A DNA stretch of 64,000 nucleotides from Proteles cristata cristata (Eukaryota; Chordata; Mammalia; Carnivora; Hyaenidae), in the NCBI GenBank assembly GCA_017311185.1, contig JAESUZ010005169.1, positions 361,001 through 425,000 of the forward strand, written 5' to 3'. A program made the position numbers and the translations under genes. The notes under the pieces are model-generated. The model had not been told where the DNA came from. It searched no databases and worked only from the letters and a program-made list of their open reading frames with translations. Shown here piece by piece: positions 44,373 to 55,064 of the stretch (its first letter is position 1; every line of letters begins with the position of its first letter).

Positions 44373-44703
44373 AAAATAAGAGTAATAATTGGGAAATCTT
44401 GCTCATGTTTTCATACCAGAGAACAGTGGTAGAGAATGCTACACTCTAGACCATGAAGATAGAAAACATTCTAGAAAGGAGGAAAGTTGAAGGCTGTAAA
44501 GAGCAAAATGAGCTTGAATTAACAATGGAGTGATTAATAAAATGCACTGGTCGATACATACTCATTGCATAAGGTATATCAGAAATAGCAGCATGAGGGT
44601 AATACTCATAAGACAAAGTTTAAGTGACACATGAAGATAGAGTTTAAGTAGGGAGAGAGGCACAGACTCTGGGCATCCTGGGGTATTTGGAGTGGTCAGC
44701 TAT
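44373..44703. other. Unannotated spacer between SINEs
   Basis: Unique purine-rich sequence; nothing is recognised. Confidence 0.45.
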
Positions 44704-44713
44704 AGACTAAGAA

Positions 44714-44930
44714 GGGCTCCTGGGTGGCTCAGTTGGTTAAACATTCAACTCTTTGTTTTGGCTCAGGTCATGACCTCACGGTTTCATGGGTTCAAGCCCT
44801 GCATTGGCTCTATGCTGGCAGCATGGACCTACTTGAGATTCTCTCTCTCCCTCTCCCTCTGACCCTTCCACTCACACCCTGTCTCTGTGTCTCTCAAAAA
44901 TAAATAAATAAAATTAAAAAAATTAAATTG
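44714..44930 (+). mobile_element. Carnivore SINE (older form), third in the cluster
   Basis: AGACTAAGAA at 44704-44713 and AGTCTAAGAA at 44933-44942 form the TSD. Body from GGGCTCCTGGGTGGCTCAG to CTCAAAAATAAATAAATAAA. Confidence 0.95.
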
Positions 44931-44944
44931 ACAGTCTAAGAAAG

Positions 44945-45390
44945 AGAAACTGTGAATGATGGAAAAGCTCTTGAGTGCTTTGCTCAGAAGCAAGAAAAAA
45001 ATCACTCAGAGAGAAGAGACAGTGTGCGTTAATGTCACTTCAAAGTGGAGAGGAGCAAATTAACTCAGAAGGCACAGGTCAGGACAGGAGGGATGGTGAT
45101 GAGACTTGATGGAGATGCGATGTCCTCTGGTCTAACGTTATCACACTGGACTCTATGCACTTTTGAACACCAATGGGGAAAGCTTTCTTGGTTCCACTTC
45201 TAAATGGCAGGTAAATGGGAAAAAGGCAAAATGATTGGCACACTTGCTAGACAATGATGTCTTTAAAAAGAAATGCAGAGAATATAAAAATTGAAGAGAA
45301 TACAAAATGTAGCGAATATAAAAAATGTCAAAACACTGACATTTCAACTATTTATTACTATAAAATCCTATGAAGTGGAGCTAACTTGAT
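44945..45390. other. Unannotated unique sequence
   Basis: I see no repeat or gene; the minus frame 45153-45347 has no motif. Confidence 0.45.
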
Positions 45391-45394
45391 GCCA

Positions 45395-45565
45395 AGGCCT
45401 GCCTTTGCCCTCTGTTTGACATACCTTTCCTACTTACAGCAGCAAATTCCTTCTTGATCTTTGAGAGCTGCTAAAATGTTACTTTCCTTGACATGCCTTT
45501 CCCTTCTTGCTGGGGCACTGCTACCTCTCCTCTGCTCTAGCACTGTGCCCACAGGTCTCTTACAT
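45395..45565 (+). repeat. L2-like fragment (sense)
   Basis: CTTGACATGCCTTTCCCTTC and CTCTAGCACTGTGCCCACAG resemble parts of the L2 3' region; the match is loose. Confidence 0.4.
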
Positions 45566-45567
45566 TT

Positions 45568-45925
45568 CAGCAGGCATGGATTTAAATTCTAGCCTGCAAA
45601 TTTAGGGGTCCCTGGGTGTCTCAGTTAGTTAGGTGTCTGACTTCAGCTCAAGTCATGATCTCACAGTTCATAGGTTCAAGCCCTGAGTTGGGCTCTGGGC
45701 TGACAGCTCAGAGCCTGGAGCCTGCTTCAGATTCTGTCTGTGTGTGTGTTTCTCTCTGCTCCTTCCGTGCTTGTGCTCTGTGTCTCTCAAATATAAAAAA
45801 TAACCGTTAAAATCTGCAGAGCAGATTTAATAACTGTGTCGTCTTGTGCAAGCTTTTTAACATTTGGGAGCCTTGATTTCTTCACCGGTGAAATAGAGAG
45901 AACACTAATCTCCTGAATAAAGGAT
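45568..45925 (+). repeat. MIR (sense) split by a SINE
   Basis: GGATTTAAATTCTAGCCTGC before the SINE and ATTTAATAACTGTGTCGTCT, TGTGCAAGCTTTTTAACATT, CCTTGATTTCTTCACCGGTG after it join into MIR order. Confidence 0.7.
45605..45821 (+). mobile_element. Carnivore SINE (older form) inside MIR
   Basis: GCAAATTTA (45596-45604) and GCAGATTTA (45822-45830) are the TSD. Body from GGGGTCCCTGGGTGTCTCAG, with a small TGTGTGTGTG expansion in place of the CT-rich start, to an A-rich tail. The plus frame 45616-45810 is SINE sequence. Confidence 0.94.
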
Positions 45926-45929
45926 GGCA

Positions 45930-46378
45930 TTTCGTCAGCAAAATAGGAAATGAGGAGCAAACATGTAATGCTGTTCAGGGGAATAAATAAAATGTGGTGA
46001 AAGCATAAAGCTAAAGTGAATGATGAAAAATGAAAATATTATTCAAACAATTCTTGGCCATTAAAGTTATATATTATACTATTAACCCCCTAAACATAGG
46101 AAGAACTGAAAATATCACACTATTCAAGGTATCAATAGAGGTTTTTAAATGAGACATTTTACTGTTTGAGTTAAGGAGCAATAACATGCAAAAGGAAGTT
46201 AGTAAGTTAAAATAAAGGAAGAACATTACTTCTATAGACAGAGATTTAAAAATAATGTAAGATGACTATAGTAAAAAAAAAGAAGAAAAGAAAACAAGAT
46301 GAAAATAAGAAGTTCATTTTCATTTTAGAAAATAAAAAGACTGCTCTTCTTTAAAAAATAAGCAAATCTCCTCGTATC

Positions 46379-46380
<2 letters not shown>
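45930..46380. other. Unannotated AT-rich unique sequence
   Basis: I see nothing recognisable. Confidence 0.45.

Positions 46381-46429
<49 letters not shown>
46381..46429. repeat. Pure (GT)24 microsatellite
   Basis: 24 uninterrupted GT units plus one G. Confidence 0.99.
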
Positions 46430-46430
<1 letters not shown>

Positions 46431-46651
46431 CTGGCTTCTGTGATCATTCTTAATGGGTACTGGAGACATTTGGTGGTCCTGCTTAGCTATAAGAACATCT
46501 TAGTCGGAAGACACATCAGGCAGGAATGCTAAGCATGAGTTGCAATTGCTTTATAACATAATGTGATTCACCTAAAGAAAGAAGAAGATTCAAACAACCC
46601 AGGGTCAATTTTTTTGTATTCCATTTTCCAGGTAATATGACCAGTAGAAAT

Positions 46652-46678
46652 AGAACATTCTGTTGAAAAGAATGTTCT
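46652..46678. other. 10-bp inverted repeat with hormone-receptor-like half-sites
   Basis: AGAACATTCT (46652-46661) and AGAATGTTCT (46669-46678) are exact reverse complements around a 7-base spacer. Each arm carries an AGAACA or TGTTCT half-site of the glucocorticoid/androgen receptor type. Confidence 0.85.
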
Positions 46679-46966
46679 GAAAAGAAAAGGGCACTTGGCG
46701 ACCCAGGAAAAGGACACGGAAAGAAGGAGGCAGAGTGGAGGATAAAAGTCAACAACCTGCAAAGGAAAACCTGGATAGCTACAAAGAACGATCAAGGAAC
46801 TTGATATTTTAAAAATAAATGCACGCCGAACTTGAGGATAAGGACGAGAAGGTATTTGAAAGGTTTATGGAAATAGAACTCAGTGAAAGCAGAAATTTCT
46901 TGTGAAATGTTCCAGCTCTGAGGGTGGGGATGCTGCCCTCTCAGCAGAGTGAAATCAAGGAAAGGA

Positions 46967-47004
46967 ATACGTCTTTTGAGCTGCCATACGTCTTTTGAGC
47001 TGCC
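46967..47004. repeat. Exact 19-bp tandem duplication
   Basis: ATACGTCTTTTGAGCTGCC at 46967-46985 is repeated immediately at 46986-47004. Confidence 0.97.
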
Positions 47005-47215
47005 AGTATGTAGCAGGCTGTGTAATAGGCTCTTTGCTGTTTACTTTATCTAATGTTTGCAGGAAATTTGTGAGTTACACGTTGTATGTTCTGATTTTTA
47101 AAATGGACAAACCGAGTCTCAGAGGAGGTGCTGTGACTTGCTGAGGGCTAACCTGTGCAGTTTGATGAGCCAGGATTTCAATGAAATGATGCCCACCTAG
47201 AACATAGGTTTGCCT
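47005..47215 (-). repeat. MIR SINE (antisense)
   Basis: GTGTAATAGGCTCTTTGCTG, ATGGACAAACCGAGTCTCAG, AGGAGGTGCTGTGACTTGCT and GATGAGCCAGGATTTCAATG follow reversed MIR order. Confidence 0.75.
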
Positions 47216-47381
47216 CCCACCTCTCCACCTTGACTCTTTGATGGTCTACAGCAAAAGATTTGGAATCAGTGAGGATGAAAAGAAAAACACTTGGCAAATA
47301 TATCACCAAAAAGGAACGTAAAGGATATGGGAAAGGGAGAAAAGTGACAAAGACAGAATATTACCAATAAAGAAATAGTTA

Positions 47382-47459
47382 AACACACCACACACACACA
47401 CACACACATACACACATACACACACACAGACACACACACACAGATACACATACACACAC
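47382..47459. repeat. Interrupted (CA)n microsatellite
   Basis: CA units broken by T and G (CACATACACACATACACA, CAGACACA, CAGATACACATACA). The minus frames 47266-47457 and 47303-47575 translate it as Cys/Val repeats and are artefacts. Confidence 0.97.
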
Positions 47460-47860
47460 GAATGGATAACAGGCCAAAGGATACAACTTATTGTGGAAGA
47501 AGAAGAGAAATTAAATATTAAACAAGTTCTGTGAAAATTTTGTGGGGTTTTTTTTGATGATTTTATTTGTACCACTTGCTTTTATTTATACAATCAGGTA
47601 TAAAACCTGGTAGGATATTGTTAAGCAAAAGTTCAACCTCTATAAAATAAAACCTGTGCTCTTTATTTTATAATCAATATTTCAGCACAATGTACATCTA
47701 TAGTGTCTTCTCAATTTCTTTCTCATTCGACTTTCTCATTTCAACATTCCACACTTAACACACTCAGGCTTGGCTTGCATATCATGCTCTTTCTTTTTCT
47801 GTCTCTAAATTTATACAAATATTATTCTTTACAATAGTGTCTTCTTTTTTTTTTTACTCT
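47460..47860. other. Unannotated AT-rich sequence
   Basis: No repeat family or gene is recognised; it may include the end of the adjacent L1. Confidence 0.4.
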
Positions 47861-47864
47861 ACCC

Positions 47865-49224
47865 TCAGTAAATTTTAAGTGTATGGTACAATTCATTACC
47901 TATTTGTATACTGTTGTACACCAGATCTCTAGAACTTTTTCGTCTTACAGACTAAAACCCCATACCCACTGAATAACAACTCTCCATCCCCCCATCTCCA
48001 ACCCCTGGCAAATTCAATTCTACTCTCTGCTTCTATGAGTTTGATTATTTTCAATACCTCATATAAGTGAAATCACACTGTGTTTGTTCTTCTGTGATTA
48101 GTTGATTTCACTTAGCATAATTTCCTCAAGATTTATCTATGCTGTAGCATTTGACAGAATTGTTTTCTTTTGAAAGGCTGAATAACATTTCTCCGGACAT
48201 AGATACCACACTTTCTTTATGCATTTATTGTCAGTGGGCTTGAAGTTGTTTCCACATCTTGCCTATTTGAATATGCTGCAATGAACACGGAACTGCAAAT
48301 ATCTTTCTGAAATCGTGTTTTTAAGTCTTTAGGATAAATACCCAGGAATGGGGTTGCTGATCATATGTTATTTTTAATGTTTTAAGGAAACTCCAGACTG
48401 TTTTTCATATTGCCTTCACCATTTTACATTTCTACTAACAGTGCATAAGGGTTCTAACTTCTCCACATCATTGACAAAACTTGTTATTTTCTTTTCTGTT
48501 GTTTTGTTGTTTGTTTGTTTTTTGATAATGGCGATCCTAGAAGGTGTGAGGTGAAAACTCATCGTGGTGGTTTTAATTTACATTTCTCTGATTGGTGGTG
48601 TTGAGTATCTTTTCATATTACTGCTGGCCATTTGTATATCTTCTTTGAAGTAATGCGTATTCAAGTTCTTTGCCCATTTTTAACTTGAGCTGTTAGTTTT
48701 TTTGTTTGTGAGCCTTAGATGTTTTTTGTATATTCTGGATATTACTCTCTTATTACATACATGATTTGCAAATATTTTCTTCCATTCTTTTCTACTTTTT
48801 ACTCATCCCTAGTGTTTTTTGATGCACAAGTTTTTAAAATTTTTATGAAGATCAATTTGTGTGTCTTCTTCTCTTTTTAATATGGTGAGTCCATATATTA
48901 GAGAGAGTCCATATATTCCAGTGGTCTATGTGTATGTCTTTTTGTTAGTCCCACATTGTTTGATTACTATTTTGTTTTGTAATCAGTAAGTTTTGAAATT
49001 AAGAATTGTAAGTCCTTCAGACTTGTTCTTTTTCAGGGTTGTTTTGGCTGTGGTCAAAGTCCCTTGAGAATTCCTATGAATTTTAGGATAAATTTTTCTA
49101 TTTTTGCAAAAAGTGTCATTGGAATTTGGATGGGGATTTCATGAAATCTGCAGACCACCTTGGTTAGTATTGACATTTTAACAATATTAAGTCATCTAAT
49201 TTATAAATACAGGATGTCTTTTCA
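47865..49224 (-). repeat. Old L1 (L1M-type) ORF2 plus 3' UTR, antisense
   Basis: The plus strand shows reversed L1 text: TGTTGTACACCAGATCTCTA, ATCTCCAACCCCTGGCAAAT (3' UTR), then CTCTCTGCTTCTATGAGTTT, TTTCACTTAGCATAATTTCC, TACCCAGGAATGGGGTTGCT, TTTACATTTCTCTGATTGGT, CATTGGAATTTGGATGGGGA and GACATTTTAACAATATTAAG (ORF2). No frame is open for any distance. A local duplication GAGTCCATATATT occurs at 48888-48915. Confidence 0.85.
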
Positions 49225-49280
49225 TCATGATGTCTGCACTTGACGAATCAAAATCCAAGTCGAGACACATGTGGCTAAAT

Positions 49281-49298
49281 ATATATGTATATGTGTGT

Positions 49299-49334
<36 letters not shown>
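49281..49334. repeat. (TA)(TG)n microsatellite
   Basis: ATATATGTATATGTGTGTGT followed by about 18 further TG units. Confidence 0.97.
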
Positions 49335-49335
<1 letters not shown>

Positions 49336-49960
49336 AAAGGTTGTTCAGTGAAGCAGCCCACTAGGAGGTGAGCAAGAATGGCCAAATATGGATTACGCTT
49401 CTATCCAAGTTTTCTTACTATTCCTTCTTTTTTATCCTTTCTTCTCATCATTTTCTTGAAAATACTAAGATATGATATTTGGTTTTAAAAAAAAGTTGGG
49501 GAGAAAGCAATTCCTCTTAGTTTTCCAAACTCTGAAGCATTCTCCTTCCATCCTTGTTGAAGGGGCTCTTGACTCAGCTACATGGCACAACCCTCTTCTA
49601 ATTAAAAAATATATGTATGTATTTTTCATATTTCTGCTAATCAGATAAACTATTGGACTTCTGACTTTGGAAGCTCCTGGTGAATAAAGTCATTGTAGTA
49701 CACAGGAGACTATAAAACATTTCTAGTCACTTCTCACCATAGTTAATGCCAGAGTCTGATTATTCATGGTTTTGTCCTCTGCTTTAATAATCTCTGTCTT
49801 TAATGTTTTTCTTTTTCTTCCTTGTTCTTTTTCTCTCTCTCTCTTCCTTCCTCTCTTCCTCCCTTCCTTCCTTCCACCCTCTTTTCCCTTGCCTCATGAC
49901 GTCATACTTTGAGAAATTCAAAGGAAATAAAATCCCCCCAAAATATGAAACTTTTTAATA
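49335..49960. other. Unique sequence with a CT-rich tract
   Basis: A pyrimidine run lies at about 49824-49885. I see no gene or repeat family. Confidence 0.5.
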
Positions 49961-49964
49961 GTGA

Positions 49965-50180
49965 TACCTTTCATTTGTTGTATTAAAGTGCATTTTATGT
50001 TTCAGGCACTGTTGAAGCATTTTATAACAGTCTTATAAGGACATCATCATTAGCCTCATTTCATAAATAAAAAACAATTGAAAGCATTACATTCTCATAG
50101 TTTGTAAGTATTGGATCTGGGAGTTGAATTTAGACTGTCCAGCTCCAGAGTCTACATGCCCAGCATTACTCATACTGCCT
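49965..50180 (-). repeat. MIR SINE (antisense)
   Basis: TTCAGGCACTGTTGAAGCAT, ACATCATCATTAGCCTCATT, GGATCTGGGAGTTGAATTTA and GAGTCTACATGCCCAGCATT follow reversed MIR order. Confidence 0.7.
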
Positions 50181-50184
50181 TTAT

Positions 50185-51585
50185 TTAAGTCCAACGTATT
50201 TAGATATTAGGGAGAATTGTTTTAATCTATTAAACAAATTCAACAAGCTTGATGTCTTCCAGTGCATTTTCATAAGATTTTGCATCTGACTTATGCTATC
50301 CCTTTTATTATTTACTCTGACATCATGTACTATTTTTTTATTTGAATTCTATTCATCTACTTAAAATGATAACTTCTAGTGTGATGAAGTAAAAAAAAAA
50401 ATTAATCCCAGTATGCATATTCTCTGAACTAAAAAATGTTCAGTAATATGGAAATTCTATGCATGGAAGCCACCTCCCACATACCTTCAAATTGAAACTG
50501 TTTATTTCCTTTCTGTTGGTCCTTTCTAATGTCCATGATTTTAACTCTAAGCCCCCTCACTGAACTGAGAAATGTTTCTAGCTCATTCCTTTCTCTCCCT
50601 CCTCCCTCTGATTCTCAGATATAGTGCTGTCACCATAAGGAAAATGAAGAAGTCATTGCCACACTTGTGGGGTTGAAGTTCCTCAGATTGCTTCTAGCAT
50701 CTGGATTGGAACTCAAATTTTTCACTGAATAGTAGTCAATGGTTGAGTCTTACAAACATTTCTCAGAGCAAAATATCACCAAGCAATCACCTGCATCAGA
50801 ATCACAAACAGCGCCTGGTTAAGCAGGTGCATGGACCTCACTTTGCATCTACTGAATCAAAATCTCTATAGTGGAGTCCCCAAATCCACTATTTTAAGAA
50901 GATAAATTTAAAACCCAGTGTTACCATTCCTTCCTGGAATTTAAGATTTGTTGCATTCCACAGAAGGAGTGTTCTATGGATTATCCTGGGAACTTGTGTG
51001 GTGTAACTAATTTATGATTAGGGGCTTTGTCACTTAAAATCCCCTACTGCCTTAGTAGAGATTGGTTCCTGGTAGCTGGATGATTCTTTGGTGAGCAAAG
51101 TAGTGGATATGGGAATATTACTTTAGGAGATATAAGTTGATGCTCTGTTTAATTATCCTTGTTATATAGGGAATATACAATGTGAGGGGTGAGCAGGAAG
51201 GGAGGGAAAGGAAGACAACTTAAGAAAGGAGATAACAGAAGGAAAGCTAGGTAGCTGCTCTCTGTGCTATCGAGGATGGCAGAGCATGACCCCTTGAAGG
51301 AGTTGCCAGAGAGACCTGCAGGGGAGAAGCAGGTGCAAAAAGAACATTTCAAAGGAAATGCAGCAGGTGGGGACATGAACAATCTTTGAGCCCATCAATA
51401 TTCAGAAAAAGTATAAAACCCCTAAGATGCCTGGAGCCATGAGCTCTCTTGAGAAAGCTGTGGGTTGCCTCCAGGTTATCACAGTTCAGAGTAGAGTCTA
51501 CCCACATATGTGAGAAGGCAGCTGTACTTCCTGCCGAATGATGGGTGTATAGAACCTGCAAAGCTATTTCACACATCCGCTGACC
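50185..51585. other. Unannotated unique sequence
   Basis: A GA-rich patch lies at 51189-51245. No repeat or gene is recognised; minus frames 51149-51382 and 51349-51591 are without domains. Confidence 0.45.
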
Positions 51586-52015
51586 CTCCAAGGTCTCCAG
51601 CCTCTCGCTGCTGTTTTGTACTATTTAGGGGCCGGAGGAGGAGGCAATGGCCTGGGCTGGAAGGTGTTAGCGGATCAAGACGAAGAGAGCCAGACAAAAC
51701 CTGGGAGGCAGTTTTCTGGGAGGATCAAGGGGTGATAGTTGCAGCAGGTCAAAGGTGACAACTTGGAATTCAGTAGGATTTCATATTCAGTAAATGAGCC
51801 ACATCTCCACTTAGTCTGGGCTTCTGCACAGGACAACTGAGAGAGTGGAAGAAGGTGCTGTTTGTAGTTCGCCCAGAAAACAGGTGTCTCCCGGGTCTGT
51901 GTGGGGTCAGGGAGCCCAACTGTGTGCTCTGTCCGCGTTTGCAGGACTGCTCACGTCTGGCTGCCCCCCTTGTCCCCAAGGACCGTTTCTGCTCTGCGCT
52001 CACTCTTTTATCCCT
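51586..52015. promoter_or_regulatory. Local GC/CpG-rich unique block
   Basis: CpGs cluster (GGGGCCGGAGG, GTTAGCGGATC, TCCCGGGTCT, TCCGCGTTTG, CTGCGCTCAC) without a SINE head. This is the most CpG-dense non-SINE stretch of the window, although it would not meet strict CpG-island criteria by eye. Short frames on both strands (51510-51758, 51855-52046 plus; 51770-52003 minus) show no domain. It could be a regulatory element, a non-coding exon or an unrecognised LTR. Confidence 0.25.
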
Positions 52016-52063
52016 TGAATTCTCCTTGAAATATCATGGTCTTTAGCATTCTGTCATATGCTC

Positions 52064-52066
<3 letters not shown>

Positions 52067-52101
<35 letters not shown>
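52067..52101 (+). repeat. (TC)n microsatellite
   Basis: About 16 uninterrupted CT units. Confidence 0.97.
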
Positions 52102-52105
<4 letters not shown>

Positions 52106-52219
52106 CCAGCTAGTTCACATTCCTGCTTCATTACCTCGTTATCTTCTTATGTCCATTCCTGCTGTAGATTAAGGACCTACTTATCACCCACTCGGATTCC
52201 TACAAAAGCCTCTGAAGAA

Positions 52220-52560
52220 ATGCCTTGGTCTCCAGTCTTGCCCCCCCTTCAGATCTGCTTGATGCATGAACCATCCTTATCATGTTGCTCTGCTGCTCAC
52301 AGCTGCTCCAAGGCTCCCCATCCATGTCAAGTAAGGAATGAACTTCTTCGCGTGGCCTAAAATACTCTTCAAAAGCCCCTCTTCCAACTTCTTCAATGGC
52401 AATTGAAGTCTTCTTCTCTCTAAATGCTTCCTTGCTCCATCTGCCTCACATTCTCTCCACCCCTGGGCCTTCGCACATGTTCTTATCTCTGGTTATAGCA
52501 CCTCCGACCCCTACACCACCCCACGTTCACCAGGCTAACTCCTCTTCAGCCTCGTGTTTT
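52220..52560 (+). repeat. L2 LINE 3' region (sense)
   Basis: CTGCTCCAAGGCTCCCCATC, AATGAACTTCTTCGCGTGGC, CTAAAATACTCTTCAAAAGC, CTGGGCCTTCGCACATGTTC and CACCAGGCTAACTCCTCTTC follow the well-known L2 order. The plus frames at 52058-52584 are L2 sequence. Confidence 0.75.
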
Positions 52561-52692
52561 TGGCAGACCCACAGGAGATTCTGAAAACTGTATTAAGCTC
52601 TAATTCTGCGAGATTCTTGTTGCAATATTCATGAAAAGCTATTCTCACCTCATGACCTAAATGCTGATTTCTTATGGACATTAAATTTGTTA

Positions 52693-52900
52693 ACGAAGAC
52701 AATGTGCCGAGCACTGAGTTAGGCCTTAGGAGATGAGGATGAGGAAGACATAGTTTCTGCACTTGAGGAACCATTGTCTAGTGGGAGACACATGTAACTA
52801 AATATCTTACAACATGGCAACTGTTATAATAGAGCTATAAAATCACCAAGGAGGTCATGGCTCCCTCTCCTAGGGAAGTTAGGTAAGACTTCAAAAATTA
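52693..52900 (+). repeat. L2 LINE fragment (sense)
   Basis: TGTGCCGAGCACTGAGTTAG, CACTTGAGGAACCATTGTCT and AGTGGGAGACACATGTAACT follow L2 'tgtgccaggcactgttctagg... catggagcttacattctagtgggggagaca'. Confidence 0.6.
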
Positions 52901-52932
52901 GACAAACCTTAAAGACTACTTAAAAAAAAAAA

Positions 52933-53150
52933 AGCCTGGGTGGCTCATTTGGTTAAGCGTCTCACTCTTGGTTTCTGCTCAGATCATGATCTCAAGGTTC
53001 ATGGGTTTAAGCCCCGCATCAGACTCTGTGGTGGCTGTGCAGAGCCTTCTTGGAATTCTCTCTCCCCCTTTCTTTCTCTGCTCCTCCCCAACTTGCGCGG
53101 TCTCTGTCTCTCTCAACAAACAAACAGTCCCCCCCCCCCAAAAAAAACCA
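52933..53150 (+). mobile_element. Carnivore SINE (older form) with C-run in its tail
   Basis: From GCCTGGGTGGCTCATTTGGT (head missing its first few bases) to CTCTCAACAAACAAACAGT, then 11 C (53129-53139) and 8 A. The target side is a 12-A run. The plus frames 52940-53218 and 52968-53192 are SINE sequence. Confidence 0.93.
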
Positions 53151-54080
53151 GTAGGATTGACCAGGTTAAGAAGGAAAGAAGAGAAACTCTAGACAACATA
53201 TATAGCATATTATTATAATAGTCAGCCTTAACATTGGTCTTTCATTTGCTAATGCTGCTGTTAACACTGCTGCTTTGACTTCCTCACCATTTGCAAGACC
53301 TGAACTTGTGGTAAAGAGAGTGGCACTGTTGAATTGTTATTAGACCCATTTACTTATTTTACAGCTGGGGTAGGGAGTGGAGTTGTGTTGTTGCATATTT
53401 ATTCCCAGAGAGTTCCTTGTTCCTTTCTGTGTGGTTATAGACAACTTTGGAAGTGTTTTCATAAAGGGTGGCCTATGCAAGTTTCAGTCAGCAAGGTCAC
53501 AGCTCTTTCAAACTTTGCTGACACCTGGATTGCCACCGTGGGAAACTTTTTGCCTCTTGGGTAGATTGAAATGTGTATTACATTCGGTGCTGCTGGTTTA
53601 CTTGGGGTGTTTAGACATATTTACATTTTTGCTTAAGAAAGCATCTTTCCGAACTGTGACTAAAAGCTGTGAATTCCACCAGGAAACAGGTCTTTATAGT
53701 ATTGGCAAGGTTCTCATGTTCACTGTAAGCTCTATTTAAATATCTTTGGGGTCTGTCTGTGGAACACATATGTTCTTATTAATGATTACACATTAATAAA
53801 AACGATAACAAGTTAGCAGTTGTAGATGATTTTTCAATGGGAGCGCTAGCATGATGAAACAGGCTTCATTAAACTTCTGTTCCATTGAACTGCTTACCCA
53901 AATAGGAATAGTTAAGACCTGCTCTACTCTAAAAATGAGATAATGGTTTATTTACACTGGCTGCAAAAGTAAATTACAGCTATTTTTTGCCATTCCTTAC
54001 CTCACCACACCCTTCTACACTCATTCTATCCTTAAATAAGCTTATTTGGTGTAGTTCTTTTTTTTTTTAACTGCAATAAT
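53151..54080. other. Unannotated unique sequence
   Basis: Two overlapping plus frames (53334-53564, 53377-53739, 120 codons) have no recognisable motif. No repeat is recognised. Confidence 0.45.
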
Positions 54081-54084
54081 ATTA

Positions 54085-54345
54085 ACTGACATTATTATTA
54101 TAAATGTGTGCCACTTAGGATGTGCAAGGTAGGTAACATTCAGAGCATGTTATGGGCACCTAGTTATTTAATACTTAGAGTATCTCTGTGGTAACACTGT
54201 TACTATTCCCGTTTACAGATGAGGGGATTAAAAAAGAAGAGAGGTTAGAAACGTGCTCAAGGTCATGGAGTTAATAACTGATGGTGCTGAAATATGAATC
54301 CAGACTGCCTAGTCCCAGGGATGGTGCATTAAAAACACTACCTCC
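54085..54345 (-). repeat. MIR SINE (antisense)
   Basis: GTGTGCCACTTAGGATGTGC, TTTACAGATGAGGGGATTAA, GTGCTCAAGGTCATGGAGTT and ATGAATCCAGACTGCCTAGT follow reversed MIR order. Confidence 0.75.
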
Positions 54346-54349
54346 TTTT

Positions 54350-54840
54350 ATAGCAGTCATAGTAAATATGCTTTTATTCACACGGTCATAGGAGAGGTTT
54401 ACTTCATTTGAACAATCAAACCCAGGGACCCTCATGAACGCAAAAGTTACGTAGTCTTAAACTGAAAGTGAGATCTTGGGTCACAGGAGATGGTAGGAAT
54501 AAGAATATGAGACTTGTCAGTTATGGTCATGTCCACGGCTACATTTCCAATACCAATCTCAAATGTGTGATATGTAATAGGATTCAACAATAATCTTAGT
54601 TGAATAAATGAAAGAGTGAATGAATGATTAATACTGCATGGGATGTAAGATCTCCCAGTTATGTCATTGGTAAGTAGCTCCTTCAGGCTACTCTTTGAAG
54701 TGAGAAAAAGAAACTCACTACCCTACCTCTTCCTGCAGCATCTCCATCCATCCAGTGGGCCCAAGAGAATGGAGGTATGAGAATGGGATATGGGAGAACC
54801 ACGTAGAAATAACAGCCCTTACACTTCTTCCCATTGATAA
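54350..54840. other. Unannotated unique sequence
   Basis: I see nothing recognisable. Confidence 0.45.
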
Positions 54841-54857
54841 AATAGAATCACTACATT

Positions 54858-55049
54858 ATTTATTTATTTATTTTGAAAGAGAAACAGAGAGGGAGAGAGA
54901 GATGAAAGAAGGAGATAGAGAATCCCAAGCAGGCGTCACACTGGCAGCACAGAGCCTGACATGGGGCTCAAACTCATGAACTGTGAGGTCATGACCTGGG
55001 CTGAAACAAAGAGTCAGGTGCTTAACTGACTGAGCCACACAGGTGCCCC
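54858..55049 (-). mobile_element. Carnivore SINE (older form) with TSD
   Basis: AGAATCACTACATT (54844-54857) and AGAATCATTATATT (55050-55063) are the TSD. The minus-strand body runs from GGGGCACCTGTGTGGCTCAG to an AAATAAATAAATAAA tail. The plus frame 54755-54979 runs into it by chance. Confidence 0.95.
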
Positions 55050-55064
55050 AGAATCATTATATTT

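Noticed and set aside
47266..47575. Two minus-strand Cys/Val-rich frames
   Set aside because: Also a translation of an interrupted (CA)n tract.
53377..53739. 120-codon plus-strand frame
   Set aside because: Hydrophobic by T-rich composition, overlaps another frame, and no domain or splice context is visible.
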